Assembly: GCF_002198735.1 (NCBI RefSeq)
Contig: NZ_MWLO01000148.1
Span: forward strand, 1 to 64,000
Direction of reading: 5' to 3'
Source of the DNA: Ideonella sp. A 288
GTDB lineage: Bacteria; Pseudomonadota; Gammaproteobacteria; Burkholderiales; Burkholderiaceae_C
Length of the DNA: 64,000 nucleotides
Shown here: positions 38,501-47,600 of the stretch, piece by piece
Layout of the letters: each line of letters starts with the position of its first letter
How positions within the stretch are numbered: position 1 is the stretch's first letter
Program-made: the position numbers and the translations under genes
The notes under the pieces: model-generated
Databases searched by the model: none
What the model saw: the letters and a program-made list of their open reading frames with translations, nothing else
Told to the model about the DNA's origin: nothing

Positions 38501-41410
38501 CGTGCCGGCCCCGAGGTCGACCACCACGCCACCGCCGTAGAAGTAGTCGGCCTGGTCGGGGCCGCCTCGGCCGTCGATCGTGTCGTTGCCGTTGCGGCCC
38601 TCGAAGCTTTCGAGCACCAGGCCATCGCTGCCGGTGAGCGCGTCGTTGAACTGCGAGCCGCGCACCTGCTCGATGTTGAGCAGCGTGTCGGTGTTGCCGT
38701 AGCCGTCGCTGGCGCTGCCCGCGGCGCCGATCGTCACGTTGGCACCGGCCGGCGCGTCGAAGTACGACACCCAGTCGACACCGCCCTGGCCGTTGATCGT
38801 GTCGTTGCCCGAATCGCCGATGAAGCGCTCGACCAGGTCGGTGCGGTTGGTGCCGGTGAGCAGGTCGGCAAAGTCGCCGCCGCGCACATGCTCGATGTTG
38901 CTGACCGTGTCGATGCCGCCCTGGCCGTCGGCCACGGCGATGGTGGCACCCGCGCCACCCAGGGCGACGGTGACGCCGACGGTGGCGTTGTCGTAGCGGA
39001 TCCAGTCTTCGCCGCCGCGGCCGTCGATGCTGTCGCTGCCGGCGGCGGGGCGGAACTGCTCGCTCCAGGCCGTGGCGTCGCTGCCCAGCAGCGTGTCATC
39101 GAAGGCCGAGCCCTGGATCTGGTTGATGTTGAGCAGGGTGTCGGTGCCGGCGCTGCCGCTGGCGGTGCCGGCGGCCAGATCGACCGTGATGCCGACCTGG
39201 CTGGCGCCGACCTGGGGCGCACTGGAGTAGCTCACGCGGTTGGCATTGCGGCCGTCGGTGAGGTCGGTGATGGCGCCGCCGTTGATCACGTCGTTGCCGG
39301 TGCCGCCTTCGAAGAGTTCGAAGATGCGCGCCGTGCTGCCGGTGATCGTGTCGTTGTTCGGCGAGCCGATCACGAAGTTGATGTTGCGCAGCGTGTCGGT
39401 GCCGCCATGGCCATCCAGCGCAGTGCCGCTGCCGGTGCTGCCGTCGCCGGTGATGCCCGACAGGTTCACGGTGACGACCCCCGGCGACAGCGCGTAGCTC
39501 ACCCAGTTGGCATCGCGGTAGTTGCCTCGGTCTGACACCGGTGCGCCGTCGATGGTGTCGTTGCCGGCACCGCCTTCGAACGTGTCCTGCGAGGTCAGCA
39601 CGATGCTGCCGGTGATGCTGTCGGCAAAGGACGAGCCCAGCACCGCGTTGACGCCGATCAGCGTGTCATTGCCTTCGGCACCGCTGCTGCTGCCGGTGCC
39701 GAGGTTGACGGTGACCGGCCCGCTGGCGCCGCTGTAGAAGGCCCAGTCCAGTCCCCCGCCGCCGTCGAGCGTGTCGTCACCCAGGCCGCCAGTGAGGGTG
39801 TCGTTGCCGTTGCGCCCTTCCAGACGGTTGGCACCGCCGTTGCCGGTGATGTTGTCGCGAAGTGGCGACCCGAAGACGCCCTCGATGTTGACCAGCGTGT
39901 CGGTGCCGCCCAGGGGGTCGGACGCAGTGCCCGTGGTCAGGTTGACGGTGGCGCCGAGTTGAAGGGGGTTGGTGACGAAGCTGCCATTGAAGTTGTCGAA
40001 GCGCACGATGTCGACGCCGCCGCGGCCATCGATCGAATCGTTGCCGGCGTTGCCTTCGAACTGCTCGGCCCGTACCGCGTCGTTGCTGCCCAGCAGCGTG
40101 TCGTTGCCGCTGCCGCCGCGCACGGCGCTGAAGTTCAGCAGCACGTCGCTGCCGGCACCGCCGGTGGCGGTGCCGGCGATCAGGTCGACCGTGACCGGGA
40201 GGGTGGCAAAAGCGTAGCTCACGCGGTTGGAGTTCGCCGGGAACAGCACGTTGTCCATGGCCCCGCCATCGATCGTGTCGTCGCCGCCCACGCCCTGGAA
40301 CATCTCGAAGCTGGCCGCGGTGCTGCCCAGCATGCTGTCGTTCTGCGGGCTGCCGATGAAGTAGAAGAAGTTCGAGATGGTGTCGGTGCCGCCGGTGCCG
40401 TCCTGCACCGTGCCGCTGCCGGTGCCGCCGTTGCCGCTGACGCCCGACAGGTCCATCGTGATGCCGGTGCCGCCCACGTCTTCGTACGAGATCTGGTTGC
40501 CGTCGGTGAAGTTGATGCGGTCGGTGATGGTCCCGCCGTCGACGGTGTCGCTGCCGGCCCCTGGGCGGATGTTGTCCGCGCCGGCGCCGCCCAGGATGCT
40601 GTCGTTGCCGGCGCGGCCCTCGATGAAGTTGGCGCCGGCATCGCCGGTGAGCGTGTCGTTGAAATCGCTGCCGTTGATGTTCTCGATGCCCGACAACGTG
40701 TCCAGGCCGGCGCCGCCGCTCACCTGGCCTGTCAGCAGGTTGACGCTGACGCCGGCACTGGTGTCGCTGAAGAAGTAGTCGGCGGTGTCGATGCCCGCGC
40801 CACCGACCACGCTGTCGTTGCCCGCGCCGGGGGTGATGTAGTCGTTGCCGTCGCCGCCCTGGATGGTGTCGTTGCCGGCGTCGGCGCGCAGTTGATCGTT
40901 GCCGGCGCCACCGTCGAGCAGGTCGCCGCCGTCGCCGCCGTACAGGCTGTCGTTGCCATTGCCGCCGAGCAGGCTGTCGTTGCCGCCGTTGCCGAACAGT
41001 TCGTCGTTGCCGTCGAGGCCGTTCAGGCTGTTGTTGCCCGCACCGCCCTCCAGCCGGTTGGCCTGCGTGTTGCCCGTCAGGTGGATGGCCAGCAGGCCCG
41101 CTGCGGTGACCGTGGCGTTCTCCACCGCGGTGGGCAGCACGTAGGTGCCCGCCACGGCGGTGGCCACGTTGACCTGGTCGACGCCATCGCTGCCGGCGAT
41201 GGTCTCGTCGACGACGTCGGTGAACACGTCGATGAGGTAGGTGTCGTTGCCGGCGCCGCCGCGCAGCGTGTCGATGCCGCTGCCGCCGTCGAGCAGGTCG
41301 TTGCCAGCCAGGCCAAGCAGCAGGTCGTTGCCGGCCAGGCCCTGCAGGGTGTCGTCGACATCGGTGCCGTCGAGGGTTTCACCAATTGCCGTGCCGATCT
41401 TGAGTGCCAT
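29570..41410 (-). CDS. Giant RTX calcium-binding protein (3946 residues)
   Basis: A 3946-residue RTX protein made almost wholly of repeats. It starts Met-Ala-Leu-Lys-Ile-Gly and enters RTX nonapeptides by residue 20, with no Sec signal and no enzymatic domain that I can see. It has 9 copies of the Val-Glu-Asn-Ala-Thr-Val type module, 4 Phe-Thr-Asp-Gly type modules and many modules with Asn-Leu-Ala-Thr-Gly followed by Asp-Thr-Leu and Ile-Glu. Two haemolysin-type calcium-binding-related modules precede a C-terminus shared with the two neighbours. Calcium is expected to fold the beta-rolls after type I export; a cell-surface or matrix role is likely. The start follows an AGGGCGG site; an upstream Met at 41494 would add 28 residues unlike the paralogue's N-terminus. 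Confidence 0.92.
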   Translation of the reverse strand: MALKIGTAIGETLDGTDVDDTLQGLAGNDLLLGLAGNDLLDGGSGIDTLRGGAGNDTYLIDVFTDVVDETIAGSDGVDQVNVATAVAGTYVLPTAVENATVTAAGLLAIHLTGNTQANRLEGGAGNNSLNGLDGNDELFGNGGNDSLLGGNGNDSLYGGDGGDLLDGGAGNDQLRADAGNDTIQGGDGNDYITPGAGNDSVVGGAGIDTADYFFSDTSAGVSVNLLTGQVSGGAGLDTLSGIENINGSDFNDTLTGDAGANFIEGRAGNDSILGGAGADNIRPGAGSDTVDGGTITDRINFTDGNQISYEDVGGTGITMDLSGVSGNGGTGSGTVQDGTGGTDTISNFFYFIGSPQNDSMLGSTAASFEMFQGVGGDDTIDGGAMDNVLFPANSNRVSYAFATLPVTVDLIAGTATGGAGSDVLLNFSAVRGGSGNDTLLGSNDAVRAEQFEGNAGNDSIDGRGGVDIVRFDNFNGSFVTNPLQLGATVNLTTGTASDPLGGTDTLVNIEGVFGSPLRDNITGNGGANRLEGRNGNDTLTGGLGDDTLDGGGGLDWAFYSGASGPVTVNLGTGSSSGAEGNDTLIGVNAVLGSSFADSITGSIVLTSQDTFEGGAGNDTIDGAPVSDRGNYRDANWVSYALSPGVVTVNLSGITGDGSTGSGTALDGHGGTDTLRNINFVIGSPNNDTITGSTARIFELFEGGTGNDVINGGAITDLTDGRNANRVSYSSAPQVGASQVGITVDLAAGTASGSAGTDTLLNINQIQGSAFDDTLLGSDATAWSEQFRPAAGSDSIDGRGGEDWIRYDNATVGVTVALGGAGATIAVADGQGGIDTVSNIEHVRGGDFADLLTGTNRTDLVERFIGDSGNDTINGQGGVDWVSYFDAPAGANVTIGAAGSASDGYGNTDTLLNIEQVRGSQFNDALTGSDGLVLESFEGRNGNDTIDGRGGPDQADYFYGGGVVVDLGAGTATTDGFGGSDTLLNIEHVRGANDFDDSLTGNAGANTLDGAGGNDYLVGAAGNDTLIGGAGRDSLIGGAGVDSMVGGQGDDAYSVESLTDVVVENVGEGADYVEYALTAAGAVTMPANVETAMVASAAAVNVTGNALANGISGGIGNNSLSGGDGDDTFSGGGGNDTIDGGIGNDMLLMLGPLSTVAVVEVSATELRLTGALGQVITLRDSVETVVFTFDASSETRTFAELRALAGGSAADSLTGTDGPDALDGAGGNDTLVGLAGDDTLTGGVGTDSLRGGKGNDVYGIDVLADVVDEVEDNGSDSGGTDRVDVGLALAGTYTLPANVENATVTSGPTIAVHLIGSDAANRLVGNAAANSLTGNGGNDTLDGGAGIDTLAGGAGNDQYVLSVPADVVNETAAGSDGADIVLLQFGALGSYTLPVGVENATVQSGALAVNVTGTELANNLTGGDGPNSLSGLGGNDVLSGGKGSDTLLGGAGNDSLFGGDGNDLLRGEAGGDFMRGNAGSDTLDGGVMTDRINSTDGNSLSWSDATAAVNVNMAGISGDGSVGTGTAADGLGGNDTFSNFQFFTLSGQSDTYLGSSALQFEQVEGGVGDDTLNGGVLIDSLLQRDSNRVNYQNAGAAVVVDLRAGTASGGAGNDVLTNFNQVRGSGHNDTLRGSDRTDYSEVFDGRAGNDSIDGRGGFDLLNYQSASIGVTVNLVSGSAGDGQDGTDTFANIEGVLGSGFGDSLVGGVVANGTVQTDFSVTELFRGGGGDDTIDGGQGYDIADYRSSTQAVVVVLNDTNPGSASDGVIGANGLIGTDVLLRIEAARGSDFNDTLTGSDTAPLEGFDGRGGNDSMDGNGGIDVVSYRNSPAGVNVNLATGTAADGFGGTDTLIDIEWARGSRDFNDTITGSAAANTLEGFAGNDSLAGGAGIDRLEPGTGNDTVDGGTDAPAGAEGDTLVVLGAFAAYTLTRPNATDLVLVNPATQEAITARNIEFIAFTDGTKPIVDVINAAADSGDDSLTGDAGNNLIDGLGGNDTLVGLGGHDTLIGGIGNDSLRGGAGDDVYGIDVLADLVDEVEDNGNDSGGIDRVNVGLALGIYSLPANIENATVTSAGAVNLVGNELDNVLVGNAVVNNLSGGLGNDTLDGGAGADVMAGGGGDDVYVLSASTDVVNETAVGSSGIDRVDLAFGVAGPYTLGVSVENARIVASGSLAINVTGNALDNVIEGADGNNSLAGALGNDGLFGGKGNDTLDGGDGSDFLVGGLGNDSIAGGVGLDEVSYADAGGAVTVSLVTGSATGAAGTDTLSGIENVTGSAFADSLVGDAGSNGFDTGDGNDTVIAGDGADSIGLGSGNHIVDAGPGDDLIFTGEGGNDSITGGDGLDIAYYANSAGPVTIDLALGTVTGSGTDTLAGIEGARGSAGNDTLIGNDGDNNLEGYLGADSIVGGGGIDLVRFITEQTGVTANLSTGRAFTASGTDTLVGVENLRGSFQNDSLTGDGGNNQLDGASGNDTLDGGAGLDTLLGGNGNDSLVGGIGNDTLDGGFGADTAVGGQGDDTYLVGFNGDLANEAVNEGIDTVVVISDINTSYTLPDNVENGRIEAAAAALVSLTGNGLFNVLTGGAFADSLSGADGEDTLAGNAGNDTLDGGAEPSGGIDFADYRSAPVGVTVNLANGTATGHGTDVLIGIEGVFGSPGNDSVVGSGPLTFFQLGAGNDTVTGNGAFDIIDFSDSPNPITFVPSGPNAGTATGLGTDVYTGIEGLFGSQNGDVITGSAANETLRGRRGDDTLNGGDGSDRADYRNANGSVTVSLVSGTSTGADGNDVLSNIEHLRGSIGSPDTLTGNDGANTLDGMGGNDSLVGNGGDDTLRGGDGNDTLVGGTQVFFDFADFGGSAAGVTVSLVTNIATGEGNDTLVDIEGVIGSAQNDSITGSAAALNYFWPGLGNDTINAGDGIDLLAYDSQNTPVTVSFSAPGTGTATGLGTDVFTGVEFIVGGRGNDTVTGSTDGEAMRGNQGDDSLDGGDGIDRADYRLANGSVTVSLVTGSSSGADGIDVLLNFENLRGSLNFGDILTGDAGPNDIDGLGGNDSLSGGAGNDTLTAGAGVDTLDGGADDGGATPGDTAVFAGALASYTITRPNATDVLLVNAATQENVTLRNVETLRFTDVTQSLAVVLGNAPSTFNDTLLGTPGPDSLDGLAGNDTISGFAGNDTLIGGPGIDSLIGGADNDRYVVDVPGDVIVELLNEGTDTVDVAFAAVGSYTLPDHVENANVTSALAVGVVGNGLDNVIVGNAVANSLVGGAGNDTLDGGAGIDTLVGGAGNDRYVLNAAADLVNETVAGSAGIDTVVLAFTALGAYTLTDNVEHAVANAAAGLAIGIGGNALPNRLEGHAGNNSITGAAGNDTLVGSPGNDTLVGGADIDLLQLPGNAVDYTLSRPSATQTLFTGPGGTALVSEVEQVQFGVAPAVSLASLIALIGSPDPDSLTGGAGDDDIGGGGGADTLDGGAGSDTLAGGVGNDSLVGGPGNDLLDGGDGSDTYTYNLGSGLDVIEQNDSVAGSIDVVQLGAGIAQGDVSFSRGSFGVDDLVVNIGTGGVAGQIVVVNFFQGDAIHPGTIDELRIAPNIVVPRAQMASAAVAFDGGDHVFVGLVGNDTLTGDVLGAAGDWISSGSGNDSLAGLLGNDTLFGGAGNDTLQGGGDNDRLAGGDGADLLNGGTGNDTMSGGAGGDVYVFGLGAGEDLIEEALPVATWGGALDSGVGPVYAVGDGDLPRAADFDLLLLGAGITPANLVPSRFGESLELSVSGTGDSVLVRDFFANGVSTIERIVFSNGVQWTPATVRTKLITPTAGNDTIVGYLGGDALNGLAGSDQIDGREGADTINGGDGADLLTGGAGADRFVFSGAGALASTDTITDFVPGLDKLALSAATFTALAGAVGTAIDPDTNAFTAYNPATGAITYDADGEGVGAAGVVIALLGTVTHPAALGADILVLP
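29621..29819 (-). repeat. C-terminal coding repeat, copy in 3946-residue RTX gene
   Basis: Gap-free, nearly identical partner of 18572-18770, same orientation. Recombination between the two copies would delete 11,049 bp and fuse this RTX gene to the end of the metalloprotease gene. Confidence 0.85.
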
Positions 41411-41674
41411 GACGCCGCCCTGAGTCTGAAGGTGTGTGCCGGTGATCCCTGATCCGTCGCCCGGCCGCCACACGCTCAGGTGGTGCACCAGCACACGAAT
41501 CGCCCGCGCGGAGCATAAGCGCGACTTACGTCATGAAACATCCACACGGTTCAGGAGCCCCCCCGAAACGGGGAGTGGCGTGACCCTGCGCACGGTCCCG
41601 ACCCGCGGTCATCTCGAGGGTTTACCCGCAGCATCCACCGACCCTGCCCTCCCGGGCCGGGTCGGCGCCGCGAC
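41411..41674. promoter_or_regulatory. 264-bp intergenic region between two RTX genes
   Basis: No gene is seen. A relatively AT-rich patch at about 41505-41555 is the likeliest place for a minus-strand promoter; a TATGCT -10-like hexamer is present but no good -35 partner. A CCCCG-AAA-CGGGG hairpin at 41561-41573 lies between it and the upstream RTX stop. Confidence 0.3.
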
Positions 41675-44600
41675 TCAGGGCAGGACCAGCAGGTCGGGCC
41701 CCAGCGCGGCCGGGTGGCTGCCCACGCCCAGCAAGGCGAGGATCACCGGCGCGCCCAGGCCGGCCCCGTCGGCGTCGTAGCTGAAGGCACCGGTGGCGGG
41801 GTTGTAGTCGACGAACGGACTGGTGTCCGGATCGATCGTGGTGCCCACCGCACCGGCCAGGGCGGTGAAGGTGGCCGCCGACAGGGCCAGCAGGTCCACG
41901 CCGGGCTCGAAATCCGTGACGGTGTCGGTGGACACCAGCGACCCGGCCCCGGCAAAGACGAATCGGTCGCCATCGGCGCCGCCGGTGAGCGTGTCGGCCC
42001 CGTCGCCCCCCACCAGCGTGTCGGCGCCGTCACCGCCCAGCACCGTGTCCGCACCCTCGCGGCCGTCGAGCGAATCATTGCCGCCCAGGCCCTTCAGCAC
42101 GTCGCCGCCCAGGTAGCCGACCAACGTGTCGTCGCCGGCGGTGGGCGTGATGGCCTTGGTGCGCACCGTGGCCGCCGACCACTGCACGCCGTTGGCAAAG
42201 ACGATGCGCTCGATCGTCGGGGTGCCGTTGGCAAAGTAGTCCTGCACGACGACCGTGTCGGCAGTGCCGGCGATCGACAGGCGCAGGTTGTCGCCCACGC
42301 GCTGCGGCAGCAGGTTGACGCTGGTGACGCCGGGGCCGAGCAGCAGCAGGTCGGTGTCGGCCAGGCGCGGCACGTCGCCGTCGCCCAGCGCGTACACCGG
42401 GCCGGCGCCGCTGTTGACCGCCCCGCCCCACAGCGCCGGGGGCAAGGTCTCGTGGATCACGTCCTGCCCGCTGCCGATGCCGAAGGAGTAGACGTCGCTG
42501 CCGGCGCCGCCGCTCAGCGTGTCGTTGCCACTGCCGCCAATCAGTACGTCGGCGCCATCGCCGCCGGCCAGCAGGTCGGCGCCGTCCACGCCGGCCAGCA
42601 CGAAGAAGCTGCTGCCGCCGTGCAGGGTGTCGTTGCCACTGCCGCCGAACAGCGTGTCGTCGCCGTTGAGGCCGGACAGGCTGTCATTGCCGCCGCCGCC
42701 GAAGATCCACTCGGCCACCGCGGGCACCACGCTGCCGTTGATGGTGTCGTTGGCGGCCAGGCCGACGAACACGTGGTTGCCACCGTCGAAGCTCACCGCG
42801 CCCGCGGCCATCTGGGCCTGCGTGATCACACCCGTGGGCGACAGGCGGATCTGGTCCACCGTGCCGGCCCGGATCAGGTCGCCCTGGAAGAAGCCGACGA
42901 TGATCACCTGGCCGGTGTCGCCACCGGCGGTGACGTTGACCACGAGGTCGTCGACCCCGAAGCCCCAGCGCTCGAAGCTCACGTCGGCCTGCGCGATGCC
43001 GGCGCCGAACTGCAGCGTGTCGATGCTGGCGGCCAGGGTGTCGTTCTGCTCGATGACGTCCAGCCCGCTGCCCAGGTTGTAGAGGTAGGTGTCGCTGCCT
43101 TCGCCGGCGTCGAGCAGGTCGTTGCCGGGGCCGCCCACGAGGGTGTCGTTGCCGATCTCGCCGGTCAGCGTGTCGGCGCCGTCGCCGCCACTCACGCTGT
43201 CGGCGCCGCCCCCGCCGAAGATCACGTCGTCGGTCTCGAAGCCCGTCAGCGTGTCGGCCACTGGCGTGCCGATGAGGGCGATCAGGCTGGCCAGCGTGAC
43301 CGCGGGCGCCGCGCCGAACTGCACCCGCTCCACCTCGGTGAGCACAACCCTGCCGATGGGGCCGGTGATCACGGTCTGCGTGAGGCTCGGCCGTGCGATC
43401 GCGTACTCGATGGCGGTGCCGGGCAGTTGCAGCAGGTCGTTGCCCAGGCCGCCGACCACGGTGTCCACGCCGGCCGAGGCCACGAAGGTGTCGTCGCCGG
43501 CCGCGCCAGTGAGCGAGTTGTTGCCATCATGGCCCTGCATCACGCTGGCCAGGGCATTCCCATTGACCGCGATGGCGCGGCTGGCCAGGCCGATGACCTC
43601 GGCGTTCTCCACGCTGGCCGGCAGGCTGTAGGCGCCAGGGGCCGAGAAGGCCAGCACCACCGTGTCGATGCCGTCGCTGCCCGGTGCCGTCTCGTTGACC
43701 ACGTCGGTGGGCACGCTGAGCAGGTAGCGGTCGTTGCCGGCGCCGCCCGCCATCGTGTCGACGCCCGGGCCGCCGTCGAGCGTGTCGTTGCCCAGGCCGC
43801 CGCTCAGGTTGTTGGCCCCCGAACTGCCGGAGATCACGTTGTCGAGCGCGTTGCCCACCACGCCCACCGCCACCGTGGGCAGCGCGTTGACGGTGGCATT
43901 CTCGACGTGGTCGCGCAGGGTGTAGACGCCCGGCGCCGTGAAGGCCAGTTCCACCGTGTCGGTGCCGCCCAGCGCCTCTTCGACGACGAAGTCGGCCACC
44001 ACGTCGAGCACGAAACGGTCGTCGCCCTCGCCGCCCACCAGCGTGTCGATGCCAGGCCCGCCGCTGAGCGTGTCGTTGCCACCGAAGCCGCGGATGATGT
44101 CGGCGCCGGCCAGGCCGTCGATCAGGTTGTCGTCCTCGTCGCCCTCCAGCGGGTCGTTGAAGGCGGTGGGCACGTTGCCGAGCAATTGCACGATGGACTG
44201 GGTGCCATCCGTGAACTGCAGCGACTCGACGTTGCGCAGGACCACGTGCTCCTGTGTCGCCGCATTGGCCAGCACCACGTCGGTGGCGTTCGGCCGGGTG
44301 AGCGTGTAGTTGGCGAAGTCGGCCAGGAAGACCACGGTGTCCCCCGTGCCGCCGAGGTCGAAGCCGCCGTCCAGGGTGTCGTTGCCGGTGCCGGCGATCA
44401 GCGTGTCGTTGCCATCGCCGCCGGACAGGCTGTCATTGCCCCCGAGGCCGTCGAGCCGGTTTGCACCGGCATTGCCGATGAGCGTATCGCCGAAGGTGAG
44501 CGTGCCGGCGAGGTGCTCGATGTTCAGCAGCAGGTCGGCGCCGTCGGGGCCGGCGGAGCTGCCGGTGGCCAGGTTGGCCAGCACGCCGGCGGTGGCCAGG

Positions 44601-47600
44601 CGGTAGTCGGCGGTGTCGTTGCCGGCGCCGCCATCGAGGGTGTCGTTGCCGGCGTTGCCGCGCAAGGTCTCGGCGGCGGTGCTGCCGACCATCGCATCGG
44701 CGCTGGTCGACCCCTGCACCACCGCGATGCCGCTGAAGGTGTCGGTGCCCAGGCCGAGCGCCACGCCGCTGCCCGGGGAGATGAAGTTCACGGTGACCGG
44801 GACGGGCTGTTCGCCGTAGGCCAGCACGCCGCCCCCGCCAGCGATGACGATGTCGTCGCCGAGGTCGGGCCGGAACACGATGCCCGCGGGTCCGGAGCCG
44901 TCGAGCAGGTCGTCGAAGCGCGACCCCCACAGCCCCCCGATGCCGACCAGCGTGTCGGTGCCGGAATCTGTGAAGGCCCGGCCCGCCTGCAGGTCGACCG
45001 TGACACCGGCCGACTCGGTGCTGTACCGCACCAGGTCGAGGCCGCCGCCGCCGACGATGGAATCGCTGCCCAGGCCGCCCTCGAGCGTGTTGTCGCCGCC
45101 GTCGCCGGTGAGGGTGTCGTTGCCGGCAGAGCCGATGGCGGCCTCGATGCCGATCAACGTGTCGGTGCCGGCCCCGGTGGCCAGGCCGGCGAGCAGGCTC
45201 AGGTCGATCGGACCGGTGGCTGCACTGAAGTCTGCTGCGTCCGACCCGGCGCCGCCGTCGATCCAGTCGTCGCCGCCGTTGGCGGTGGCCAGCAGGTCGT
45301 CGCCGTCGCCGCCCGTCAGGCTGTTGCTGCCGTCACCGCCGTCGACGGTGTCCTGCCCTGCGCCGCCCGACAGCGTGTCGTTGCCGTCGCCGCCGCCGAG
45401 CCGGTTGTCGGCCGCACTGCCGGTGATCGAGTCGGCCTGCGCACTGCCCTCGACCTGCTCGATGCCGACCAGGGTGTCCACGCCCGCACCGCCCGTGGCG
45501 GCACCGGTGAGCAGGTTCACGGTGACGCCGGTGGCGGCGCCGACGTAGCGCACCAGGTCTTGCGTGCCGGCGCCGCCGTCGAGCAGGTCGTTGCCGTCGC
45601 CGCCGTCGAGCGTGTCCCGGCCCTCGCCGCCGAGCAGGGTGTCGTTGCCCTTGCCGCCGCTCAGCGCATCGTCGCCGGCCAGGCCGCTGAGGCTGTTGTT
45701 GCCGGCGCCGCCCTCGATCGCGTTGGCCAGTGCATTGCCGGTGACGTTGATGGCCAACGCGCCGGACGCGGTGATGCGCGCGTGCTCGACGTTGGCGCCC
45801 AGCGTGTAGGGGCCGGCCGCGCTGAAATTGAGTTCCACGCGATCGATGCCGCCGCTGCCCGGCGACGTCTCGTTGACGCCATCGGTGGGTGCGTTGAGCC
45901 GGTAGACGTCGTCGCCGGCGCCGCCGATCATCGTGTCGACGCCCAGGCCGCCATCGAGCGTGTCGTTGCCCGCCGCGCCGGTGAGGCTGTTGCCCACGGC
46001 ATTGCCGACGAGCAGGTTGTCGAGTTCATTGCCGAGCAGGTGGATGGCCACGGCTGAGGTGACCGTGGCGTTCTCGACCTTGGCCGGCAAGGGGTAGGTG
46101 CCGGCCACCGCGAGGCCGACCTGGACACGGTCGATGCCGCCGCTGTCGTCGCCGTTCTCTTCGGTCTCGTCGACCAGGTCGGCCGCCACGTCGATGCCGT
46201 AGACGTCGTTGCCCGCGCCGCCGCGCAGCGAATCGGTGCCGGCGCCGCCGATCAGCGTGTCGTTGCCTTCGAGGCCGACCAGGGTGTCGTCGCCGCCGAG
46301 ACCGTCGATCAGGTTGTCGTTGCTGTCGCCCTCGAGTGAGTCGTTGGTCAGCGCGCCGGCCGCGGCGTCGTTGACGTCGGCGATCGGCAGCGTGCCATCG
46401 GTGAACTCGATGAACTCGATGGCGCGCGCGGTGATCGCCTCCTGCGTGGCCGGGTTCACCAGCACCAGGTCGTTGGCGGTGGGCCGCGTCAGCGAATAGC
46501 TGGCAAAGCTGCCCCGCACCACCAGCGTGTCGTCGTCGGCGCCGCCATCGACCGTGTCGATGCCGGTGCCTGCGTCCAGTGTGTCGGCGCCGGCGCCGCC
46601 GGACAGGCTGTCGTTGCCGCCCTGCCCTTCCAGCTGGTTGGCACCGGTGCCGCCGGTGAGGGTGTCGGCGCCATCGCGCGAGCCGCGCACCCATTCGATG
46701 CCCGCCAAGGTGTCGTTGCCACCCCAGCCGTCGGCCGCCACCGCACCGGTGGCCAGGTTGACGTTGACGCCGGCGGGGCTGAAACGGTAGTCGGCCAGGT
46801 CGAGGCCGCCGCGGCCGTCCATGCTGTCGTTGCCACCGCGGCCTTCGAAGCTCTCGATCGGCGCGGTGTCGCTGCCGGTGAGCGTGTCGTTGAAGGCAGA
46901 GCCGCGCACGGCCTCGATGTTCCGCAGCACATCATTGCCGCCCAGGCCGTCGGAGGCCGTGCCATCGGCCGTGTCGGCCAGCGTGACGCCGACGCCCGCG
47001 GAGGAACTGCCGTAGTCGACGCGGTCGAAGCCCTGGCCGCCATCGATGAGGTCGTTGCCGGCGCCGCCGCGGAACACCTCGATCAGCGCCAGGTCGCTGC
47101 GGTCGGTGCCGTTGTCCGAGTTGCCGCCACTGAGCGTGTCGTCCGCCTCGCCGCCGAAGACACCTTCGATGCCCGACAGGGTGTCGATGCCGCCGAGGCC
47201 GTCGGTGGCCAGGCCGTCGACCAGGTCGACGTCCACAGACCCCGCCCCGGCATGGTCGTAGCGCACGATGTCGAAGCCGCCACGGCCGTTGATCGAGTCG
47301 TTGCCGCCGCGGCCCTCGAAGGTTTCGGTGTAGGCGGCGGTGGCGCTGCCGCTCAGCACGTCGTCGTGGTCGGACCCGCGCACGGCGCTGAAGCGGCTGA
47401 TCGTGTCGCTGCCCGTGCTGGCCCCGCCCACGGCCGTGCCGGCCAGCAGGTCGACCGTCACCCCCGACAGCGCCGACGCGTAGCTGACGCGGTTGCCATC
47501 GCGCAGGTTGAGCGTGTCGAGGATGGCCCCGCCATCCAGCGTGTCGTTGCCCGCGCCGGCATCCACCGATTCGAACACCAGTGCCTGGCTGCCGAGGAAG

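Noticed and set aside
29609-39535. A 3308-codon open frame on the plus strand, opposite the largest RTX gene (and others of about 940-1450 codons opposite the RTX genes)
   Set aside because: It is the antisense of Gly/Asp/Leu-rich RTX repeats in GC-rich DNA, which rarely produces stop codons. The product is low complexity (Val/Ala/Gly/Gln) with no recognisable domain, while the minus frame carries conserved RTX, zinc-protease and C-terminal motifs.
41505-41555. TATGCT -10-like hexamer on the minus strand before the 3946-residue RTX gene
   Set aside because: No matching -35 at 16-18 bases, so I do not call a promoter.
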